10,428 bases of DNA, from assembly GCA_012961845.1 (NCBI GenBank), contig DTYO01000259.1, forward strand, positions 1 to 10,428. The letters run 5' to 3'. The notes under the pieces are model-generated. The model worked only from the letters and a program-made list of their open reading frames with translations. It was not told where the DNA came from and did no database searches. Shown piece by piece: positions 5,541-10,428 of the stretch. The stretch is from Thermodesulfobacteriaceae bacterium (GTDB lineage Bacteria; Desulfobacterota; Dissulfuribacteria; Dissulfuribacterales; UBA3076). Numbering within the stretch: position 1 is the stretch's first letter; each line of letters starts with the position of its first letter. The position numbers were made by a program, and so were the translations under genes.

Positions 5541-7187
5541 ATGCAAACTCAGCGTCCACAGATAGGTAAACTTCTATTACAATATGATTTGGTAAACGAA
5601 GATATGATAGCCTTTGCGCTGTACGAGCAGAGTGCTACCGGTGAGAGGCTTGGCGAGTGTCTCATTCGGCTGGGTTTTATCACGGATAACGATCTTGCGA
5701 GGGTTCTGGCAGATCAGAGCGGATCACCGTTCATGGATTTGAGGACCTTTGCGCCCGACAGAGAGATAATGGAGAAAATTCCAGCTCAGATGGCGAGGCA
5801 GCAGTTGATACTGCCTCTTTATATCGAAGAAGGGAGACTCCATATAGCCGTATCAGATCCGTACGACAAGACTGCATCAGAACTGATTTTTCGTATAACC
5901 GGCCGTACACCCGTTATTCACATAGCGGGGATGAATGAGCTGAAGAAACTGATAGAACGTTTTTATTTTCTCCTTGAACATCCGGTGGAAGAAGAAATTT
6001 CATCTGTCACGGAGAGGCTCAAACTGGATCCAGGAGCGGAAGTAAATGTGGCTGGGCTGGTTGACAAACTGCTGAATTCGGCCATCAGCCTCCGGGTCAC
6101 GGATGTCCACATCACACCCAGTGATCTCTCCTCGAGGATAATGTTCAGAATAGACGGAGTTATGAGACCTGCGCACATTTTTACGTCGGGTCTCCACAAC
6201 CGGCTGGTGACCAATATCAAGGTGCGGTCTGGAATGGATATTTCCGAACAGAGGAAACCGCAGGATGGGAGAATGTCATTTGAATTTCTGGGAGATGCCT
6301 TTGATATCAGGGTATCTTCCGTCAGGACCAATTTCGGAGAGAATCTCGTTTTGCGCCTTCTTCCATCGCGAGGCGGATCTTCCTTCAGTATCAGAGATTT
6401 AGGTTTTGAAGGGCAGGATCTAGAAAAACTCGTCAGACTGTTCAGTTTGCCCCACGGTATGGTCCTGGTTACCGGCCCTACGGGAAGCGGCAAGACCACT
6501 ACTCTTTATGCCGCACTCAGGGAGCAGGATGCTATAGGCCGGAACATTCTTACTGTTGAAGATCCCATAGAATACGAATTTCTCATGACCAGACAGACAC
6601 AAGTCAACGAAAGGGCAGGATACACATTTGCCTCAGCCATCAGGACTTTTCTGCGCCAGGATCCTGATGTCATCCTGGTAGGCGAGATCAGAGACAGGGA
6701 GACTGCGGTACTGGGGGTCAGGGCTGCACTGACCGGGCATCTGGTGCTTTCTACACTTCATACGAACACTGCCTTGGGGGCCCTTGCCAGGCTGAGGGAC
6801 TTGGGAATATCTTCATACATGCTTTCCACTTCCCTGGTGGGGGTGATTGCCCAGCGACTGGTAAGGCTGCTGTGCCCCCACTGCAAGAGACCGTGGAGTC
6901 CACCGCCTGATCTCCTTGAAGAATGTGGTCTTCAAGCCGGAGCAGAATATTACCAGCCATCCGGCTGTGGCAAGTGCAGGGAAACAGGATACCATGGACG
7001 TGTGGCCGTTTCTGAAATCCTGACATTCAGCAGGGAGCTTGTGAAGCTTGTTGCCGAGGATGCCTCTTTCAGGGAAATAGAGGATCAGGCAAGGAAAGAG
7101 GGATTTACAGACATGTGGGCCTCGGGAAGAAAAAAGGTGTTTTCAGGCAAGACCAGCATAATGGAACTCAAGAGGGTCATGGGATAA
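5541..7187 (+). CDS. MshE/GspE/PilB-type assembly ATPase with N-terminal MshEN domain
   Basis: This cytoplasmic hexameric ATPase powers assembly of a type IV pilus or a type II secretion pseudopilus. The 548-residue product starts with an MshEN domain: a 24-residue motif at 7-30, a 5-residue spacer, and a second 24-residue motif at 36-59 (RLGECLIRLG ... LADQ). This family binds cyclic di-GMP. The GspE core follows: Walker A GPTGSGKTT (312-320), Asp box TVEDPIEYEF (338-347), Walker B DVILVGEIRD (376-385) with E382, and His box STLHTN (404-409). A zinc-type four-cysteine element is present at C445, C448, C476 and C479, as in assembly rather than PilT-like retraction ATPases. No clear ribosome binding site precedes the ATG; no earlier in-frame start is available. 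The stop overlaps the next start (TAATG), so the two are probably translationally coupled. Whether the machine is MSHA-like, T4P or T2SS cannot be fixed from this gene alone. Confidence 0.93.
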   Translation: MQTQRPQIGKLLLQYDLVNEDMIAFALYEQSATGERLGECLIRLGFITDNDLARVLADQSGSPFMDLRTFAPDREIMEKIPAQMARQQLILPLYIEEGRLHIAVSDPYDKTASELIFRITGRTPVIHIAGMNELKKLIERFYFLLEHPVEEEISSVTERLKLDPGAEVNVAGLVDKLLNSAISLRVTDVHITPSDLSSRIMFRIDGVMRPAHIFTSGLHNRLVTNIKVRSGMDISEQRKPQDGRMSFEFLGDAFDIRVSSVRTNFGENLVLRLLPSRGGSSFSIRDLGFEGQDLEKLVRLFSLPHGMVLVTGPTGSGKTTTLYAALREQDAIGRNILTVEDPIEYEFLMTRQTQVNERAGYTFASAIRTFLRQDPDVILVGEIRDRETAVLGVRAALTGHLVLSTLHTNTALGALARLRDLGISSYMLSTSLVGVIAQRLVRLLCPHCKRPWSPPPDLLEECGLQAGAEYYQPSGCGKCRETGYHGRVAVSEILTFSRELVKLVAEDASFREIEDQARKEGFTDMWASGRKKVFSGKTSIMELKRVMG

Positions 7188-8389
7188 TGACTTTATTTTC
7201 CTATGAAGCAATGGATAAGTCAGGTTCCCTAGTGAAAGAACATGGAGATTTTTCTTCAGTGGAGGTCCTGTATAACCATCTTGCGTCCAGAGGACTGGTT
7301 CTGACCAGATACCGGAGGAAAATAATACCACCTGGATTCGGTGTAAAAAAGAAAATAACCAGACTGGCACTTGCAGAACTGCTACGCAATATCGCCCTGT
7401 TGATAAGGGGAGGCGTCCCGGTGAGGCAGGCCCTTGAAGACATGGCCGGTACCCATGGCGATGCCTCAGTCAAGGCTGTAATCGAAAGGATCACAAGGCG
7501 GCTGGACGATGGGCACCTGCTTTCCAAAGCAATGGAACAGGAAAGCAGCTTCTTTCCAAGGATTACTATAACTCTTGCAGGTATAGGAGAAGAAACAGGA
7601 AATATAGACAAATCACTGAACGATGCAGCAGAACACCTTGAAAGGATAGATGAAATTATTTCAAGGACCAGGCGGGCACTTATCTATCCGCTTTTCGTGC
7701 TGGCAGCCATAACAGGGGCAATGGTGTTCTGGATGATATATGTGCTGCCACAGCTGCTTGAGCTGTTTTCCAATATGGGTCTCCACGAACTCCCCCTGGC
7801 TACCCGTATCTTGATAGGTTCCCAACACATTTTCAGTATATGGTGGCCTGTTCTGCCTATAATAATCCTTGCGGCAACGGTTTTTTATGTCCTGTCGAAA
7901 AAAAACAGCAGGGTAAAGTATGCATGGGACCTGATGATGACCAGGATGCCGGTTCTTGGAAGTGTTATCAAGGCATCGCAGCTGGCCTTTTTCTTTGAAT
8001 ACCTGTCTGTTCTCACCGGAGCCGGAATCAATATAGTAAGGAGCCTGGAATTAATGGAACAGTCAGTGACCCACCAGTTGCTGAAAAAAGGGGTATTGCG
8101 GATACAGAGTGATGTAATGTCCGGTGAGAGTATATCCGGCGCCTTTGCCAGAGTCGATTTTTTTGAACCCTTTGTCCTGAGGATGTTGACTGTAGGCGAG
8201 CAGACGGGAAATATGCCTGAACAGCTTTCCATAGTGGCAGATCACTACATGGCAGTGGTCAACAAGATGGTGGAAAATCTTTCCAAGACCATGGAGCCCG
8301 TGATAATGAGCGTAGCGGGAGTACTATTTGCGATAATAGTAATGGGCCTGCTGGCTCCGATCTATGATCTCATGGGCAATATACACTGA
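7187..8389 (+). CDS. GspF/PilC/MshG-type inner-membrane platform protein
   Basis: This integral membrane protein of type II secretion and type IV pilus machines anchors the assembly ATPase and the growing pilin filament. With the ATG at 7187 the product is 400 residues, the normal size. That start overlaps the ATPase stop by one base and gives the usual GspF opening (MTLFSYEAMDKSG). A GTG/ATG further upstream would only add a spurious out-of-family extension. The two T2SSF repeats show as matching motifs GEETGNID (134-141) and GEQTGNMP (337-344). Likely membrane helices are at about 164-188, 219-237 and 371-393, ending in the conserved GLLAPIYDLMG. It sits between its ATPase partner and the ExeA-like gene, which starts 49 nt later. 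Confidence 0.94.
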   Translation: MTLFSYEAMDKSGSLVKEHGDFSSVEVLYNHLASRGLVLTRYRRKIIPPGFGVKKKITRLALAELLRNIALLIRGGVPVRQALEDMAGTHGDASVKAVIERITRRLDDGHLLSKAMEQESSFFPRITITLAGIGEETGNIDKSLNDAAEHLERIDEIISRTRRALIYPLFVLAAITGAMVFWMIYVLPQLLELFSNMGLHELPLATRILIGSQHIFSIWWPVLPIIILAATVFYVLSKKNSRVKYAWDLMMTRMPVLGSVIKASQLAFFFEYLSVLTGAGINIVRSLELMEQSVTHQLLKKGVLRIQSDVMSGESISGAFARVDFFEPFVLRMLTVGEQTGNMPEQLSIVADHYMAVVNKMVENLSKTMEPVIMSVAGVLFAIIVMGLLAPIYDLMGNIH

Positions 8390-8438
8390 TCGGTGATTCT
8401 CTGTTTTTTTGTGTCATTTTGCTTTAAGGCATGCAGTT

Positions 8439-9962
8439 ATGGCAAATTATAGAGACTATATCAAGCTATTAGGGCTCAAGGAAGCTCCTTTTCGACTTTC
8501 CCCTGATCCTTCATATTTTTTTTCTTCGAATACTCATCTGTCTGCCCTCGAAGTCCTCAAATTCGCCATAGAAAGGGGAGAAGGTTTTATGGTCCTGATG
8601 GGCCGCGCCGGCACGGGAAAAACCCTCCTGATTCGTATGCTTCTGAAGGAACTGGGGCCGGAAAAAATCGCTGTAGCAGTGGTTACTCCTTCCGTCAGTC
8701 CCAGCGGGTTATTGACGCTTCTTCTGGAGGAGCTGGGATGCAGTTCGGATGAGAGTGAACAGGAGCAGGCCGTTCTGTTGAAGCGGTTTCAGAAAAAACT
8801 TCTGGAACTGGCAGAAGACGGCAGGGATGTGGTGATCATCCTGGACGAGGCCCAGAATGTTCCACGTGAAACTCTTGAACAGCTCCGGATGCTTTCAAAT
8901 CTTGAAACAAACAGGAGAAAACTCCTTCAGATTCTTCTGGCTGGCCAGATGGAGCTCAAGGATCTGCTTGATTCCCCGGGGCTTGGGCAGCTTACCCAGC
9001 GCATCGTGGTCATGGAGAAACTTCGGCCTTTTTCCAGGGAAGAGACGCGGGAATACGTAAACTTCCGCTTGGCAAGGGCGGGAAGGCCCGATCTGAAACT
9101 CACCTCACGGGCGCTTGATGCGATATTCCGGTCCACCAGCGGTATTCCCCGCCTTATCAATCGAATAATGGATCGTACTCTGCTGATGACAGCCGCAGCA
9201 GGCAGGCAGTGTTTTGGAGCCAGGGATGTTGAGGCGGCCATTGATACATTGCCGGCGCCATTCAGCGGCAGTACTGGGAGAACAGGTAGCCGTCGGCTTT
9301 TTTCCAGGAGAAACAGCCGTCTCGGCATGAAAATGCCCTCCGTGCTGGCAGTGGGCATTGGACTGGTGTCCCTGTCATTTTCGTTTGCGGTATGGCAGGG
9401 TGATATGATCAAGAATTCAGCCGTTGAGAAAATATTCGCCTCCGGGAGGTCTTGTACATCAAGGAGTGCGGAACCAATGGCCATGCAGATGAACGCTGGG
9501 GCCGCTTCAGACAGCACCAAAGAAAAAACTGGCATGAATACGCATGATGTTCAGGGAGCTGCAGATCATGCAGCCGGAGTCAACGGGACTCAAAAGGATG
9601 TGACCACCGTTATGTATTGCCAAATGGAACGGAATGGTTTTGAACAGCAGTCTGAACCTTTGGATACCCAGGCGTGTTCAGTGCAAAAGGGTGCAGAAAC
9701 AGATGATCGAACAGGGCAGGACCATCCAAAACAACAAGATGACACCCTTCCTGAGGTGCTGTTCGTGATTCCCAGGGCAGCAAATGTCCGTTCAGGTCCC
9801 GATGTTTCCAGCGATCCGGTCTGCTGTCTGAGGTCGGGGAGGCGGCTGGATGTCATGGGCAAACAGGGAAACTGGTACGAGATATACTGGCAGAACGATG
9901 ATGGGACAGACAGCTGTCAAGGATGGATTTCAGCCAAAGTGGTAGATCGTGCCTATCCGTAA
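8439..9962 (+). CDS. ExeA/GspA/MshM-type AAA+ ATPase with transmembrane helix and C-terminal SH3b domain
   Basis: ExeA-family ATPases help assemble the secretin or pilus machine across the cell wall. The start chosen is the ATG at 8439, with AAGG (8426-8429) 9 nt upstream. It gives MANYRDYIKLLGLKEAPF, the usual family opening, and a 507-residue protein. A TTG 30 nt earlier is less likely. The AAA+ part has Walker A GRAGTGKT (55-62), Walker B VVIILDEAQ (131-139), a sensor-like ILLAGQ (165-170) and SGIPRLINR (234-242). One membrane helix lies at about 300-320. A long hydrophilic low-complexity linker (about 322-440) leads to a bacterial SH3 domain (about 441-505) with the hallmark NVRSGP, GNWYEI and QGWISAK. 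The ATPase should be cytoplasmic and the SH3b domain periplasmic, where such folds often contact peptidoglycan. Aeromonas ExeA carries a different peptidoglycan-binding domain in that place. Confidence 0.9.
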   Translation: MANYRDYIKLLGLKEAPFRLSPDPSYFFSSNTHLSALEVLKFAIERGEGFMVLMGRAGTGKTLLIRMLLKELGPEKIAVAVVTPSVSPSGLLTLLLEELGCSSDESEQEQAVLLKRFQKKLLELAEDGRDVVIILDEAQNVPRETLEQLRMLSNLETNRRKLLQILLAGQMELKDLLDSPGLGQLTQRIVVMEKLRPFSREETREYVNFRLARAGRPDLKLTSRALDAIFRSTSGIPRLINRIMDRTLLMTAAAGRQCFGARDVEAAIDTLPAPFSGSTGRTGSRRLFSRRNSRLGMKMPSVLAVGIGLVSLSFSFAVWQGDMIKNSAVEKIFASGRSCTSRSAEPMAMQMNAGAASDSTKEKTGMNTHDVQGAADHAAGVNGTQKDVTTVMYCQMERNGFEQQSEPLDTQACSVQKGAETDDRTGQDHPKQQDDTLPEVLFVIPRAANVRSGPDVSSDPVCCLRSGRRLDVMGKQGNWYEIYWQNDDGTDSCQGWISAKVVDRAYP

Positions 9963-9991
9963 TAAAGAGTGAATTTCTCCCGGAAATACAT

Positions 9992-10005
9992 GGCGTAATT
10001 ACGCC
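9992..10005. repeat. 14-bp perfect palindrome between convergent genes
   Basis: GGCGTAATTACGCC is its own reverse complement and could form a 5-bp stem with an AATT loop in RNA from either strand. It lies between the stop of the SH3b-ATPase gene (9962) and the stop of the oppositely transcribed gene (10028), where a two-way terminator is expected. It lacks an immediate T-run on either side, so it is at best a weak or Rho-assisted terminator, or a 3'-end stabilising hairpin. Confidence 0.4.
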
Positions 10006-10027
10006 TCTTGTGAGAATGAAATGTTTT

Positions 10028-10428
10028 TCAGGATTCCTGTCCGGGCACATAAAGACTTTCATAGTTAATCTCCTTCCGGACCTTGCCTTTACGAAAAAAA
10101 TTCACCTTTATGTGCCATGGTTCAAATCTCACTCCAAGCCTGTTTCCCTGGCCGTATCGAATATCGTCCAGACCTATCAGATTCAACTTGAACAGTGTCT
10201 TGAAAAGAGGGGTTAGTACAAACTCTTTTCTGAAATTGTATATCCTGTATTTTTCAGACCGTACTCCTATGTCAAAATCATTCATAGCGTGCCAGGAATA
10301 ACCGGGAGGGGCAAGGGATCTCGAAGCCGCCGATAGATTGAGCAGATAGGGTTTCCTGTGGAAAGTAAATTCAATTCCTGTGTCCTTCAGAAGATTGTAA
10401 GGAACATGGTTTTTCTGCAATATTGAAA
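10028..10428 (-). CDS. Unrecognised protein, C-terminal part (5' end outside window)
   Basis: An open frame enters from the window edge on the - strand and ends with TGA at 10028, giving at least 133 residues. The only start-like codon visible is a TTG at 10420. The frame is open upstream of it, so the true start most likely lies beyond the window. The product is rich in aromatic and basic residues, with no obvious membrane helix or signal in the visible part. Segments such as HIKVNFFRKGKVRKEINY alternate polar and apolar residues and suggest beta structure. I do not recognise the family. An outer-membrane beta-barrel end is possible but unproven. It converges on the assembly gene block and is not part of that operon. 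Confidence 0.6.
   Translation of the reverse strand, partial: SILQKNHVPYNLLKDTGIEFTFHRKPYLLNLSAASRSLAPPGYSWHAMNDFDIGVRSEKYRIYNFRKEFVLTPLFKTLFKLNLIGLDDIRYGQGNRLGVRFEPWHIKVNFFRKGKVRKEINYESLYVPGQES

Noticed and set aside
5963..6499. 178-codon open frame on the - strand
   Set aside because: It is antisense to the assembly ATPase core, including the Walker A region, and has a serine-rich translation typical of a shadow frame.
8386..8410. Hairpin and T7 run between the GspF-like and ExeA-like genes
   Set aside because: The stem is only four pairs with a wobble, too weak for a terminator, and the genes look like one operon.
8927..9535. 202-codon open frame on the - strand
   Set aside because: It is antisense to the ExeA-like ATPase, whose domains are continuous through this stretch. 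There is no ribosome binding site or recognisable protein.
1..10428. CRISPR arrays, tRNA or rRNA genes, phage or toxin-antitoxin modules
   Set aside because: No spaced direct repeats, cloverleaf-like sequences or such protein families were seen.

Overview
The window comes from a Gram-negative bacterium. The GyrB C-terminal part carries the roughly 165-residue insert seen in proteobacterial-type gyrase, and a type IV pilus or type II secretion style machine follows. Moderate GC, TATAAT-type promoter hexamers and an ExeA-like ATPase beside GspE/GspF homologues would fit a Desulfobacterota (deltaproteobacterial) lineage. The taxonomic placement is an inference, not something read directly.

Layout. 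(1) Positions 1-917, + strand: the 3' part of gyrB. (2) 918-1300: a spacer between two convergent genes, mostly filled by a 276-bp element with imperfect terminal inverted repeats (repeat copy A, 1021-1296). (3) 1301-4184, - strand: in transcription order panC, panD and rimO. These are two pantothenate/beta-alanine genes and the methylthiotransferase that modifies ribosomal protein S12. rimO has an apparent frameshift at a run of seven A. (4) 4185-4575: a divergent control region with a candidate panC promoter and a sigma-54-like promoter facing the pilus genes. (5) 4576-9962, + strand: a pilus/secretion assembly block, made of a prepilin-like protein, an MshE/GspE-type ATPase with an N-terminal MshEN domain, a GspF/PilC-type inner-membrane platform protein, and an ExeA/MshM-type AAA+ ATPase fused through one membrane helix to an SH3b domain. 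(6) 10028 to the end, - strand: the 3' part of an unrecognised gene, convergent with the block.

The assembly genes fit one job. The prepilin-like protein would be processed and built into a filament or pseudopilus. The ATPase powers assembly, probably tuned by cyclic di-GMP. The platform protein anchors the ATPase. The ExeA-like protein probably helps the machine insert at the cell wall. No secretin, retraction ATPase, prepilin peptidase or typical major pilin lies in the window.

The least expected signal is a pair of diverged, oppositely oriented repeat copies about 4 kb apart. One lies between gyrB and rimO (1021-1296). The other covers the 3' end of the pilin-like gene and its downstream spacer (about 5001-5322). 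An 87-base stretch aligns without gaps at 67 identical positions, counted by eye. The second copy seems to encode the last 50 or so residues of the pilin-like protein.
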